A DNA stretch of 64,000 nucleotides from Microbacterium sp. LWH13-1.2 (GCF_038397735.1 NZ_CP151635.1:2914001-2978000), one strand, 5' to 3'; positions 1-8,634 are shown, numbered from the stretch's first letter. Notes: generated from the sequence alone by a model not told the origin. Made by a program: numbers and translations.

Positions 1-1583
1 CCCTGCCGGGCCTTCCCCGCCGCACGACCGAGCGCATCGGCCACGCTCCGGCCGTCCGCGAGAGCGGCGTCGAGTTCGCGCTCGAAGGGGAGCAGGGCGT
101 CGAGCATGGTCTTGTCGCCCGCGGATGCTCCGCCGAGCGTCTGTATTCGGGACCGCGCCGCGGAGACGGCCGCCGGCAGAGACAGGGTGCGCGACGCGCC
201 GCCCTCGTCGATGCAGCGACCGAGTGCCGAGATCGCGGCCCCCCACAGCGCTCCCGAGGTGCCGCCCGCGGTCTCCGACCAGGCATCCCCCGCGGCGTCG
301 AGCACCTCGGCGAGGCCTGTCTCGTCATCGAGCGCCGACGCCGCTGCGACTGCGGCCTCCAACCCACGGGTCATGCCTATGCCGTGATCGCCGTCACCGG
401 CGACCGCGTCGAGCTCTCCCAGGTGATCGGCCTCACGCACGACCGCGTCCCGTGCCGCAGACAGCAGTCGGCGTGCGAGTGCCGCATCGCGGCGGGACTC
501 CGCTGTCACCGTCCGCTGACCGAGAGGCTCCTCCGACGCATCGGCGCCGGTCGCGACCTCGGCGACGGCCGGCACACCCGACCGATCGACGGCACCGCGG
601 CGGAAGGCCGGCGAGGCCGCCGGCGCGTTCCACAGCTCTTCGAGCTCGTCATCGAGCCAGAGCAGCGTGACCGAGACCCCGCCCATGTCGAGACTCGTCA
701 CGAGCTCACCGCAGAGAGGACTGGCCACCTCGATCCCCCTGCTGGCGAGTTCGCGGTGCAGATGCCCGAACAGGATGAAGAGCTCCTCGTACTTGGCGGT
801 GCCGAGCCCGTTCACGATCAGCGAGACCCGAGAGGCGTGACCCTCCGGGCGCTCCTCCAGCAGCGGCTCCAGCAGGGTGACGGCGAGTTCACGGGCGCTC
901 TGCAGCGGGACGTCGCGGATGCCGGGCTCGCCGTGGATGCCGAGCCCGATGGACATCCTCCCCTCCGGCACCTCGAACAGAGGCGATGACGCCCCGGGGA
1001 GCGTGCAGCCGGAGAACGCGACGCCGAGGGTGCGGGTCATCGCGTTGGCGCGCCTCGCGAGACGCTCGACCTCGTCGAGATCGTCCCCCCGCTCGGCGGA
1101 GGCGCCGGCGATGCGGAAGACGCACAGGTCTCCGGCGATCCCCCGCCGCTGCGTCCGATCTGCCGCAGGCGCGCTGGCGATGTCATCGGTGACGAGCACG
1201 GTGCGCACGTCCAGCCCCTTCTCGCGGAGTCGACGCTCGGCCTCTCCGAAATGGATCACGTCCCCCGCGTAGTTTCCGTAGCTGAACAGCACTCCACCGC
1301 CCGCCTCGACGGCGCGGGCGACCTGCACAGCCTGCCCGGCCGACGGTGAGGAGAAGATGTTGCCGCACACGGCGGCCGCGGGCATCCCCTCGCCCACGAC
1401 ACCGGCGAACGCCGGGTAGTGCCCGGACCCGCCTCCGATCACGACGGCGACGTGCCCGGGGGTGATCGCGGTCGCACGGGCCACACCGCCGCTCACCCTC
1501 CTCAGCTCGTCGGGATGAGCGAGGACGAGTCCATCCAGCGCCTCCTCGACGAAGGTGTCCGGATCGGCGGGCATGCGTGTCAT
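1..1583 (-). CDS. Dihydroxyacetone/tetrulose kinase, DhaK-DhaL fusion (3' end cut by window)
   Basis: This is a single-chain ATP-dependent kinase of the dihydroxyacetone kinase family, phosphorylating a small ketose such as dihydroxyacetone or erythrulose. The N-terminal DhaK part shows the glycine-rich GGGSGHYP segment (about residues 50-57) and GLGIHGEPG, whose His (about 216) forms the covalent hemiaminal with the substrate in the family. The C-terminal DhaL part shows GDGDHGIGM (about 395-403), the Mg-ATP binding aspartates. The frame is open to the left edge, so the C-terminus is missing. The ATG overlaps the stop of the upstream TIM-barrel gene by 4 bp (ATGA), so the two are co-transcribed. 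In mycobacterial tetritol pathways, kinases of this type act on D- or L-erythrulose, and the isomerase neighbour makes that as likely as dihydroxyacetone. Family is certain; substrate is inference. Confidence 0.9.
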   Translation of the reverse strand, partial: MTRMPADPDTFVEEALDGLVLAHPDELRRVSGGVARATAITPGHVAVVIGGGSGHYPAFAGVVGEGMPAAAVCGNIFSSPSAGQAVQVARAVEAGGGVLFSYGNYAGDVIHFGEAERRLREKGLDVRTVLVTDDIASAPAADRTQRRGIAGDLCVFRIAGASAERGDDLDEVERLARRANAMTRTLGVAFSGCTLPGASSPLFEVPEGRMSIGLGIHGEPGIRDVPLQSARELAVTLLEPLLEERPEGHASRVSLIVNGLGTAKYEELFILFGHLHRELASRGIEVASPLCGELVTSLDMGGVSVTLLWLDDELEELWNAPAASPAFRRGAVDRSGVPAVAEVATGADASEEPLGQRTVTAESRRDAALARRLLSAARDAVVREADHLGELDAVAGDGDHGIGMTRGLEAAVAAASALDDETGLAEVLDAAGDAWSETAGGTSGALWGAAISALGRCIDEGGASRTLSLPAAVSAARSRIQTLGGASAGDKTMLDALLPFERELDAALADGRSVADALGRAAGKARQ

Positions 1584-2560
1584 GACCAGCTCCTCTCGCT
1601 GTGCTGGACGACCAGGCTCGCGCCCGGTTCGTAGTCACGCCGGGGCAGGATTCGCCGGCGCAGATAGTCGCGGTTCGCAGCGCTCATGCTCAGTCCGTCT
1701 CCGCCGTAGTGCTCCGTGCAGATGACACCCTGGAAGCCGCTGTCGATCGCCATCGCGATCGCCGAGCGGTAGTCGATGAGTCCGCTCTCGAGATAGGCCG
1801 GCAGCGTCGTGATGACCCCCGACTGCGGGTCCTCGTCCCTGGCGTAGTTCTTCACGTGCCAGAAATTGGTGAACGGGAGCGTCTGCGCCAGCAGCTCCCG
1901 CCAGTCCTCGATCGGCTCGTGCAACCGAACGAGGTTGCCGATGTCGGGGTTGAGGCCGACCTCCGCCATGCCGATCTCCTCGACGAGACGCACCGCCGAG
2001 GCACCCGAGCCGAGAAAGGTGTGCTCGTACATCTCGAGCGACAGCAGGAGGCCGAGGTCGGCGGCGTGAGCCCCGAGCTCGCGGAATCCGGAGACAGCCA
2101 GATCCCATGCCTCTCGATCATCGAGTCGGTCGCGATGCCCCTCGGCGGTCCAGAACCACAGCTGCTCCCGCTGCCGCGGGCTCAGCGCCTGGTGCAGTCC
2201 GACCGACACCACTCCGATGCCGAGGTCGGCGGCGAAATCCAGTGTCCGGTGACTGTAGGCGAGGTTCTCCGCCCCGGTGTCGGCGTCGATCACGCTTCTC
2301 CGGATCGCCGAGAGCGAGGCGGCCTTCAGGCCGCTGTCGGCGAGGACGTGCCGGAACAGCTGCCGATGCCGCTCGTCGAGGTCGCCGTAGCGCACCCAGG
2401 AATCGGTGAGGTCGACGTGCGCGAAGTCCGCGTCGGCAACCTGCTGGAGGCTCCGCGCCCACTCGACGCGCAGGGCGTCTTCGTTCGCGTCCTCGGGTTG
2501 CGCGGCGGGGAAAGGCAGCATCGCTGCCGCGATCGGCCAGGTCTCGGCGGTGAGCGCCAT
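1580..2560 (-). CDS. Sugar phosphate isomerase/epimerase, xylose-isomerase-like TIM barrel
   Basis: A 326-residue protein of the AP-endonuclease-2/xylose-isomerase-like TIM-barrel superfamily, whose members isomerise or epimerise ketoses and polyol derivatives using a divalent metal. Candidate metal ligands are the Glu of LLSLEMYEH (about 175), the Asp of GLNPDIGN (about 206), the His of FWHVKNY (about 240) and the Glu of VICTEHYGG (about 287). It is the first gene of a two-gene operon with the DhaK-type kinase, which it overlaps by 4 bp. A GGAG motif lies about 11 nt upstream of the ATG. An inverted-repeat cluster sits directly upstream, so this gene is probably the regulated target of the adjacent GntR protein. 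A role as tetrulose(-phosphate) isomerase or epimerase is inferred only from the kinase neighbour. Confidence 0.82.
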   Translation of the reverse strand: MALTAETWPIAAAMLPFPAAQPEDANEDALRVEWARSLQQVADADFAHVDLTDSWVRYGDLDERHRQLFRHVLADSGLKAASLSAIRRSVIDADTGAENLAYSHRTLDFAADLGIGVVSVGLHQALSPRQREQLWFWTAEGHRDRLDDREAWDLAVSGFRELGAHAADLGLLLSLEMYEHTFLGSGASAVRLVEEIGMAEVGLNPDIGNLVRLHEPIEDWRELLAQTLPFTNFWHVKNYARDEDPQSGVITTLPAYLESGLIDYRSAIAMAIDSGFQGVICTEHYGGDGLSMSAANRDYLRRRILPRRDYEPGASLVVQHSERSWS

Positions 2561-2578
2561 CGTCCATCAACTCCATCG

Positions 2579-2619
2579 AATCAGGTTTCATGCACGATAC
2601 CTGATTAGGTAAACGATGT
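2579..2619 (-). promoter_or_regulatory. Operator-like inverted repeats before the isomerase-kinase operon
   Basis: AATCAGGT at 2579-2586 and ACCTGATT at 2599-2606 form an 8-bp inverted repeat with a 12-bp spacer. The right half also belongs to a second palindrome, TACCT-GATT-AGGTA (2598-2611). It is followed by two direct GTAAAC copies. The cluster lies between the GntR gene and the isomerase start, on the template of both, and is the natural binding site for that regulator. No binding data; inferred from symmetry and position. Confidence 0.5.
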
Positions 2620-2659
2620 AAACAGCGTCGACGGAGATGACAGCGGCGGGGCCGCGGCC

Positions 2660-3364
2660 TCAGTCGCGATCGATGTCGAGCTCGGCGAGCGCGCGGCTCT
2701 TCACGTTGCGCAGATGCAGGCGCATCGACGCGTCAGCGGCGATCGGATCGCCCGTCTCGATGGCGCGCGTTATGGCCGCGTGCTCCGCTACCGTCTCCGC
2801 GGCATCGGTGACTCCGCGACCCGAGAACAGCCGGAACCTCTGCACGTGCGCGCCGAGCGCGTCGTACGCATGCACCAGGAAACGATTGCGGGTACCGGCG
2901 ACGATGGCGCGGTGGAACTCGCGATCAGCCTCGTAGTACGCGTGCAGCGAGCCGCTGCGGTCTCCCCGTGGCGCGCGCTCGAGATCCGCCACGTTCTCCT
3001 CCAGCCCGCGGACGAGCCCCTCGCGATCCGCACTCCGCGCCGCCGTTGCCGCGATCGCGGGCTCGAGGAGGATCCGGGCGTCGAAGAGGTCGGCCATCTC
3101 CTCTGCATCGAGCGCCGGGGCGACACGGTACCCGCGCAGCGCGAGCCTCTGCACGAGACCCGTCGCCTCGAGCCGCGTCAGCGCTTCACGCACGGGACTG
3201 CTCGAGACCCCGAACTCACGCGCGAGAGCATCGATGCTCAGTGGCGACTCGGCACCGATGTGCCCGTCGATGATGAGGCGCAGGAGTTGATCGTGCACAT
3301 CGTCCACCACGAGACGCGGGCTGATCCGCTGCGGACGGCCAGGTCGCCGACTGTCGATGGACAT
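2660..3364 (-). CDS. GntR-family transcriptional regulator, FadR/FCD type
   Basis: This 234-residue regulator has an N-terminal winged helix-turn-helix (about residues 20-85, recognition region VSSSPVREALTRLEATGLV) followed by an all-helical FCD effector domain. Candidate metal ligands in the FCD domain are the Asp/His of the DREFHRAIV segment (about 147) and the later His residues of VAEHAAI and LRLHLRNV, the usual positions for FadR-type proteins that bind carboxylates or sugar acids through a metal. It points toward the isomerase-kinase pair, and inverted repeats lie in the 99-bp gap after its stop, so it probably controls that operon. It is divergent from the LacI gene, and the shared 113-bp intergenic region probably carries both promoters. 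Effector unknown. Confidence 0.88.
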   Translation of the reverse strand: MSIDSRRPGRPQRISPRLVVDDVHDQLLRLIIDGHIGAESPLSIDALAREFGVSSSPVREALTRLEATGLVQRLALRGYRVAPALDAEEMADLFDARILLEPAIAATAARSADREGLVRGLEENVADLERAPRGDRSGSLHAYYEADREFHRAIVAGTRNRFLVHAYDALGAHVQRFRLFSGRGVTDAAETVAEHAAITRAIETGDPIAADASMRLHLRNVKSRALAELDIDRD

Positions 3365-3477
3365 TGCGCCATACTACGCGGCGAGGCACGACGACACCCC
3401 GTGCCGCGGCCCCACCGTGACGGTGCCTTGCGAATAGAGTGTGGAGAACGTGTCGCACTTGCGGCGCAGGGTGATGG

Positions 3478-4518
3478 GTGGGCGCCATGGGTTCGACGAT
3501 GCATGATGTCGCGCGACTCGCCGGCGTGTCCATCAAGACCGTGTCGAATGTCATCAACGACTTCCCGCACGTCAGGCCTGACACTCGCGAGAGGGTGCAG
3601 GCGGCGATCCGCGAGCTCGACTACCGCCCGAACCTCTCCGCGCGCGGCCTGCGATCAGGGCGCACCGGGGTCATCGGCCTGGCCGTGCCCGCACTGCGCG
3701 AGAACTACTTCGCCGAGCTCGCAGACGCAGTGATCCGCGTGGCCGACCAACGGGGCCTGGGGGTGGTCGTCGAGCAGACCAGCGGCGACCGGACTCGCGA
3801 GCTCCAGGCAGTGACCGGCGGGCGGCTTCGTCTCACCGACGGCCTCGTGTTCAGCCCCTCCGCCCTCGGCCAGGACGATGCCGCCGCGCTCGACAACGAC
3901 TTCCCCCTCGTTCTCCTGGGCGAGCGCATCTTCAACGGACCGACCGATCACGTCGCCATGCACAACACGTCATCGGCGCGGGCTGCTGTCGAGCATCTGA
4001 TCGACACCGGGCGACGTCGGATCGCGATCATCGGCGCCGAGGAGCATCAGGGCACCGAGGTGAGCTCGGCCAGCCTGCGCCTGAACGGCTACCTCCAGGC
4101 TCTGGATGCCGCGGGCATCGCCGTGGACCCCGCTCTCATCCGCCCGAGCACGCACTGGAATCACGCGGCGGGCGCAGAGACCACCCGTCAGCTGATCGCG
4201 GAGGACGTCCCCTTCGACGCGATCTTCGCCCTCAACGACACGATGGGGCTCGGCGCCCTCCGCGCGCTCGGCGAAGCCGGCCTGCGCGCGCCGGAGGACG
4301 TGGGCGTCATCGGCTTCGACAACACCGACGAAGCCCACTTCTCGGTCCCGTCGCTGTCGAGCGTCGACGTGGGACGCGAGCAGATCGCTGCGGCAGCCGT
4401 CGATCTTCTCATCGAGCGCATCGAGGAGAAGGGCGAGCGGCGGCCACCGCGAACGATCACGCCCGACTTCCGCATCGTCCGACGCGAGTCCACGGGTTTC
4501 CCCGGTCCGCTGACCTGA
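3478..4518 (+). CDS. LacI-family transcriptional regulator
   Basis: A full-length LacI-family repressor. The N-terminal helix-turn-helix reads MHDVARLAGVSIKTVSNVIN followed by the hinge region YRPNLSARGL, and a periplasmic-binding-protein-like sugar-sensing domain fills the rest (VIGLAVPAL at about 62, GVIGFDNTDEAHFSVPSLSSV near the C-terminus). I chose the GTG start because GGTGAT, part of the extended Shine-Dalgarno complement, lies just upstream; ATG at 3487 is a real alternative and would remove three residues. The stop codon abuts the stop of the convergent DUF916 gene with no intergenic base. The likely targets are the nearby esterase module, whose promoter has two LacI-like palindromes, and possibly itself. 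Ligand unknown. Confidence 0.9.
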   Translation: MGAMGSTMHDVARLAGVSIKTVSNVINDFPHVRPDTRERVQAAIRELDYRPNLSARGLRSGRTGVIGLAVPALRENYFAELADAVIRVADQRGLGVVVEQTSGDRTRELQAVTGGRLRLTDGLVFSPSALGQDDAAALDNDFPLVLLGERIFNGPTDHVAMHNTSSARAAVEHLIDTGRRRIAIIGAEEHQGTEVSSASLRLNGYLQALDAAGIAVDPALIRPSTHWNHAAGAETTRQLIAEDVPFDAIFALNDTMGLGALRALGEAGLRAPEDVGVIGFDNTDEAHFSVPSLSSVDVGREQIAAAAVDLLIERIEEKGERRPPRTITPDFRIVRRESTGFPGPLT

Positions 4519-5652
4519 TCAGTCGGTGCGCGGCACTTCCCCGCGCGCGGAGGCCACGGCTTCGTCGATCCTCGCCTGCATCCTCGATTCCGACCGGGCG
4601 CGCGCTCGACGGACACCGAGGAACAGCAGCACAGCGGCGGCGATGAGTGCGAGCTGCGCCCAGGGGATCGTCCACACGGTGAAGGACGCGGATGCCGCGT
4701 CGAGGGATCCTTCGATCTCGTCGTCGCCTACGACGGAGGGCTGCACTCTCGTGGTGCCCTCGAGGAGGAGCAGGGGCCACGCCGGCACCTCGAACTCCGC
4801 GACCGCCGACTGACCGGGAAGGATCTCGCGCCGTGCGTCGGTCGCGAGATCGACGCCGAGCAGCCCGAAGGGACCGGCGACGTGGACCTTCGAGTCTGCT
4901 CCCACGCGCACGTTGCCCGCATTCGTGATGTCGTACGTGAGGGTGAGGGTTCCGGGCGCGAAGGGATTCCACGACGGCTCGTAGCTCGCCCGCACGGCTT
5001 CGGGGCGCGCGGCGGCGACGACGTCGCCCGAGACGCGGAGATGCACGCGCACGCCCACCCGCGAGGCGATCTGCACCTCGGTCGCCGCATCGGGCAGCAG
5101 CTCCGCCACGATGCCGGCGGGGTGGTCTCCCGGAGAGGCGTCCGATGGCACGTCGACACCCACCGGAATGGCGACGGATGCGCCGGCGTCGAGCGTCACC
5201 GCGAATCCGCCGTCATCACGAGGAGTGGCGCCGGCGACGGCGCCGAGAGACACCCAGGCGCCGCCGCCCGTCGATTCCTCCACCGACGGGATCAGGTCGA
5301 AGCTGCCGTCTCCGGTGACCGTTCCGTCGCTGGCGTAGACGGCGAATGCCTCCGGCTGAGCACTGAAGTTCGTGAGCACGATGCTCTCGTCGATGCGCTG
5401 CCCCGGGTCCACTCGGTGGCGCAACGAGACGCGGCCGTCGGGCAGACCGCCTGTCGCCGGCTGCAGCGACCAGGTCACACCGGCGGTCGGAGCCGGGTCG
5501 GTATCGGCGGGCAGCGTCGATGACTGCGCGAGCGCGGGTGGCGAGATACGGCTCTGCGGCTCCGGCTGCGCGGCCCCGCCGGCCGACTGCGCGAACAGGG
5601 CGGTGGCGGCCACCACGAGGACACCCACGGCGGTGATGTGACGGTAGGACAT
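4519..5652 (-). CDS. DUF916-like (WxL-interacting type) membrane-anchored surface protein
   Basis: A 377-residue exported protein. It has a signal peptide (hydrophobic stretch VGVLVVAATALFA), an extracellular region of immunoglobulin-like beta domains, and one C-terminal transmembrane segment (about WAQLALIAAAVLLFLG) with a basic Arg-rich cytoplasmic tail. The N-terminal part resembles DUF916, the peptidoglycan-binding/WxL-interacting family, and the second half (YDITNAGNVRVG...GPFG) the companion domain. I start at this ATG because GAGGAG lies 6 nt upstream; longer frames have no such site. It follows the WxL-like esterase gene by 64 bp on the same strand. In Firmicutes such proteins are partners of WxL surface proteins, so it probably tethers or presents the esterase at the cell wall. 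Domain assignment is by recognition; the partnership is inference. Confidence 0.8.
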   Translation of the reverse strand: MSYRHITAVGVLVVAATALFAQSAGGAAQPEPQSRISPPALAQSSTLPADTDPAPTAGVTWSLQPATGGLPDGRVSLRHRVDPGQRIDESIVLTNFSAQPEAFAVYASDGTVTGDGSFDLIPSVEESTGGGAWVSLGAVAGATPRDDGGFAVTLDAGASVAIPVGVDVPSDASPGDHPAGIVAELLPDAATEVQIASRVGVRVHLRVSGDVVAAARPEAVRASYEPSWNPFAPGTLTLTYDITNAGNVRVGADSKVHVAGPFGLLGVDLATDARREILPGQSAVAEFEVPAWPLLLLEGTTRVQPSVVGDDEIEGSLDAASASFTVWTIPWAQLALIAAAVLLFLGVRRARARSESRMQARIDEAVASARGEVPRTD

Positions 5653-5716
5653 GTGACTCCTCATCGGGGTGCGGCCGGTCGGATGCCCGACCGGCCGCAC
5701 TGTTCGAGACTCTCGG

Positions 5717-8431
5717 TCAGTCGACCGGGAACAGGGAGATGGACAGGACGCTGGAGTACGACCCCGGCTGCGTGTCCACCGGCACCTCGAGACGAAGACC
5801 CGCGCTGAGCGTCGCCGAGCCGAAGCGGCCTTCCGAGTCGGCACTGGCCAGCTCTCCGGATGTCGCCAGACCCAGACCGCCGTCGATGGCCGTCTCCAGC
5901 GGATCACCGGCCTCCAGGCCCGCCCGCGGCGTCAGCACCTTCGGCACCCAGCCGAGGTGATCGGCCTCGATCGTCTTTCCGGCCGACACGAACGGCTGCG
6001 CCTGAGCCGCGACGGACCATCCGCCCAGGCCCGCCTGCTGCGCGGTGCGCGAATCGGTGACCGAGATCTCGGGCAGCTCACCCGTGAAGCGCAGGCGATC
6101 ACCCACGTTCTGCGGAGCCGACAGCTGGACTCCCTCGCCGAAGTCGGCGACCGTCATCGCCAGCGCACCGTTCTCGCCCTCGGCGATCGCCGCATGAATC
6201 GGCACACCCGACGCGGTCTCGGCGACGAACAGCTTCGGCAGGAAGTCGATCAGCGCCTTCTGCCACACGTCCCAGCTGTGCGGGCCGGGGATCGGCGGGT
6301 GGAAGTCGTGGGTGATCCCCCGACTCTCCAACGCGCTGATCAGCGACATCGTGTTCTGGTAGGTGAAGTCCTGGATGTCACCCGTGTAGATCGACAGGAG
6401 CTTGGTGCCCGCGTTGATGGCCTCGACGTCGGCGTTCGCCGGTGGCGTGGTGAAGGCGGAGAACGCGCCGATGTAGGCGAACTCGCCGGGGTAGGCATAG
6501 AGCGTGCTCAGCGCGTGCCCCGATCCCATCGAGAGTCCTGCGAGCGCTCGCTGCGACGGGTCGGAGCTGACGTTGTACGCCGCCTCCGTCGTCGGGATGA
6601 GCTTCTGCGTGATCTCCTTGGGGTAGTCGACGCCGTTGCCGTTCGCCATGACGACCACCATCGGCCGGATCGTGCCGTTCGCATAGTGGTTGTCGAGGAT
6701 CTGCGCGGCGCGTCCGACCTTGATCCAGTCGCTCCATGTCTGTCCGCCACCGTGCTGGAGGAAGAAGACCGGGTAGGGCTCCTCCCGCTCGGGGTCGTAC
6801 CCGGGGGGCGTCCACACATAGGCGGAGCGGTCGGCTCCGCCGGCCAGGCTCGAGTACGACATCGTCTGCACCGCTCCACGCTGCTCCGGTGCGACATCAC
6901 CCGTGAACGCGCCCCGGATGCCGTCGCCGGCCACGAAGAACGTGCTCCAGTTGGGCTCGGATTCGACGTTCGTGGGGTTGCCCGCGTCCTTGCGGTCCAC
7001 TCGGTCCACCACGAACTTGTAGTAGTACGAGCCGCCCTCGATCGGTCCGAGGGTGAGCCTCCACCGGTCGCCGGCCTTCTCCATGGGAATGCGCAGCCAG
7101 TTGCCGCCCGGAGCCCAGTTGGCCCAGATCGTGACGTTCTTGGCCGAACTGAACTCGGTGCCCGTCTCGAAGGTGACGACGCCGTGCTCGTCGACCCATG
7201 GTGTCGGCGTGGTGCCGGGAGCGGGCAGCGAGTGCGTGCCCTCGAGGGCACGGTGCCCCTCGCTCATGCCGTGGTCGTCGACGTCATGGAAGAGTCGGGA
7301 GCTGAAGTCGCGCAGTGACTCCTGCCAGGTCTCCCAGATGTCGCCGTATGCCGGGTTCACGCCGTCGAACTCGTACTCCACTCCTGCGGCATCCAGCTTC
7401 GCGGCCAGATCGACGTTCTGGTTGTAGGAGCGGTCCGTCGTGTTCCCGATGTAGAGGCGCACCAGGTCGGTGCCCGCATTGATCTGCGTCGCCTTGGCCG
7501 AGCTGATGCTGCTCACGAGGCTGCCCGAGAACGAGCCGACCTTCGAGAACTCGCCGGGATCTGTGACCATCAGCGTCAGCGCCTGGGAGGCGCCGCGCCC
7601 GATGCCGGCGATGGCACGGTCAGCCGCATCGTCGGAGACATGGAACTCCTCACCGACCGCGGGCAGCAGGTCGTCGAGGATCTCGGTGCGCAGGTCGTTC
7701 GTGTTGCCGTCGGCCATGACGACGACCATCGGCTCGATCTGCCCCTCGACCGCGAGATTGTCGAGGATCTGCGCGGCGCGTCCGAGTTCGGTCCACTCGG
7801 TGTGCGCCTGCCCTGTGTCCTGCAGCAGGTAGAGCACCGGGTATTCGTCGGCGCGGTTCGCGTCGTAGCTCGGCGGGGTCCATACCTGCGCCGATCGCTC
7901 GGCGCCGGCAGCCGTGCTCTGGTAGGTCAGCGACTGCAGCTGTCCACCGGCAGGCACATCGGCCTGCCATGCCGCCGACTCCCCGTCGACGAAGAACGTG
8001 CTGTACGACGGCTGGGCCGTGACCACCTGCTCGGTCGCCGGATTGCGGAACGTGACGAGCTGCTCGGTCCCCCCGATCGTCGCCTTGTACTGGAAGTAGT
8101 ACTGCCCGGGTTCGAGCGGGCCGATCGTGGCCGTCCATGACCCGCCGCTCAGCCCCAGGTTCAACTGCGCCGACGTATTGCCCGGACCGAAGTTGCCCTC
8201 GACGGCCACGGCAGCGGGAGACGTGCCCACCTCGCTGCGTACCACGGAGTCCGGCACCGTGAACCGATAGAGCCCATCGGCAGGCTGGGATATCCATGGA
8301 TCCGCCGGAGCGTCGGCTGCGGCCGCCGGCTGCGCAGCCAGAAGCGTCCCCACCCCCACGGCCGTGACCGCAAGCAGCGCCATCCAGCGGCGGTGACCGC
8401 TGCCGGGCGACGCACTCGTTCGAGTTCTCAT
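5717..8431 (-). CDS. Secreted tandem esterase (CE1/esterase D type) with C-terminal WxL-like wall domain
   Basis: A 904-residue secreted protein. It begins with a signal peptide (about residues 15-39, ending AQPAAAAD). Two similar modules follow, each an N-terminal beta domain plus an esterase D/enterochelin-esterase alpha/beta hydrolase: about 45-385 and 415-735. Module 2 has an intact site: HGGG oxyanion loop (560-563), nucleophile GLSMG (Ser 634) and GPHSW (His 718). Module 1 lacks all three: LQDTGQ replaces LQHGGGQ, GIGRG replaces GLSMG (Gly at 278), and Ala-Tyr replaces the His-Ser pair. The last 160 residues resemble a WxL cell-wall-binding domain (GGWSV, GWVPK, YSSVLSISL), although the final W-x-L is S-x-L. 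The ATG is preceded by AAAGG. Likely role: deacylation of plant polysaccharide or another surface substrate at the wall. Expression is probably repressed by a LacI protein. Confidence 0.87.
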   Translation of the reverse strand: MRTRTSASPGSGHRRWMALLAVTAVGVGTLLAAQPAAAADAPADPWISQPADGLYRFTVPDSVVRSEVGTSPAAVAVEGNFGPGNTSAQLNLGLSGGSWTATIGPLEPGQYYFQYKATIGGTEQLVTFRNPATEQVVTAQPSYSTFFVDGESAAWQADVPAGGQLQSLTYQSTAAGAERSAQVWTPPSYDANRADEYPVLYLLQDTGQAHTEWTELGRAAQILDNLAVEGQIEPMVVVMADGNTNDLRTEILDDLLPAVGEEFHVSDDAADRAIAGIGRGASQALTLMVTDPGEFSKVGSFSGSLVSSISSAKATQINAGTDLVRLYIGNTTDRSYNQNVDLAAKLDAAGVEYEFDGVNPAYGDIWETWQESLRDFSSRLFHDVDDHGMSEGHRALEGTHSLPAPGTTPTPWVDEHGVVTFETGTEFSSAKNVTIWANWAPGGNWLRIPMEKAGDRWRLTLGPIEGGSYYYKFVVDRVDRKDAGNPTNVESEPNWSTFFVAGDGIRGAFTGDVAPEQRGAVQTMSYSSLAGGADRSAYVWTPPGYDPEREEPYPVFFLQHGGGQTWSDWIKVGRAAQILDNHYANGTIRPMVVVMANGNGVDYPKEITQKLIPTTEAAYNVSSDPSQRALAGLSMGSGHALSTLYAYPGEFAYIGAFSAFTTPPANADVEAINAGTKLLSIYTGDIQDFTYQNTMSLISALESRGITHDFHPPIPGPHSWDVWQKALIDFLPKLFVAETASGVPIHAAIAEGENGALAMTVADFGEGVQLSAPQNVGDRLRFTGELPEISVTDSRTAQQAGLGGWSVAAQAQPFVSAGKTIEADHLGWVPKVLTPRAGLEAGDPLETAIDGGLGLATSGELASADSEGRFGSATLSAGLRLEVPVDTQPGSYSSVLSISLFPVD

Positions 8432-8541
8432 CACCTTTGATTTCCTCTCGTATCTCCCGCGCGCGACACCGCGCACGGCTCGCAGGGCACACGTTCGGAG
8501 GGCACCCTCGGCAAGCACCACGGCGGGATGCGAGAAGCAAT

Positions 8542-8555
8542 TTACAACGTCGTAA
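8542..8555. promoter_or_regulatory. LacI-type operator, proximal copy
   Basis: TTACAACGTCGTAA is a 14-bp near-palindrome (one mismatched pair) that recurs, reversed, 64 bp away at 8606-8619. It lies downstream of the predicted promoter of the esterase gene, a typical roadblock position for a LacI repressor. Confidence 0.65.
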
Positions 8556-8569
8556 TGCTGCTGTGTGCC

Positions 8570-8598
8570 AGCATGTCCCTGACGTTCAGGCTTGTCAA
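8570..8598 (-). promoter_or_regulatory. Predicted sigma-70-type promoter of the esterase gene
   Basis: On the minus strand a perfect -35 TTGACA (8598-8593) is followed after 17 bp by CATGCT (8575-8570), a weak -10. It lies between the two LacI-type palindromes and points toward the esterase start about 140 nt downstream. Predicted from sequence only. Confidence 0.5.
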
Positions 8599-8605
8599 GG
8601 AGTTT

Positions 8606-8619
8606 TTACGACGTTGTAA
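8606..8619. promoter_or_regulatory. LacI-type operator, distal copy
   Basis: TTACGACGTTGTAA is the exact reverse complement of the proximal copy at 8542-8555, and the match extends to TTG beyond the core. It lies just upstream of the -35 box. The 64-bp centre-to-centre spacing is close to six helical turns, suitable for a repression loop across the promoter. The LacI gene at 3.5 kb is the nearest candidate regulator. Confidence 0.65.
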
Positions 8620-8634
8620 TTTGCGGGCTGCGTG

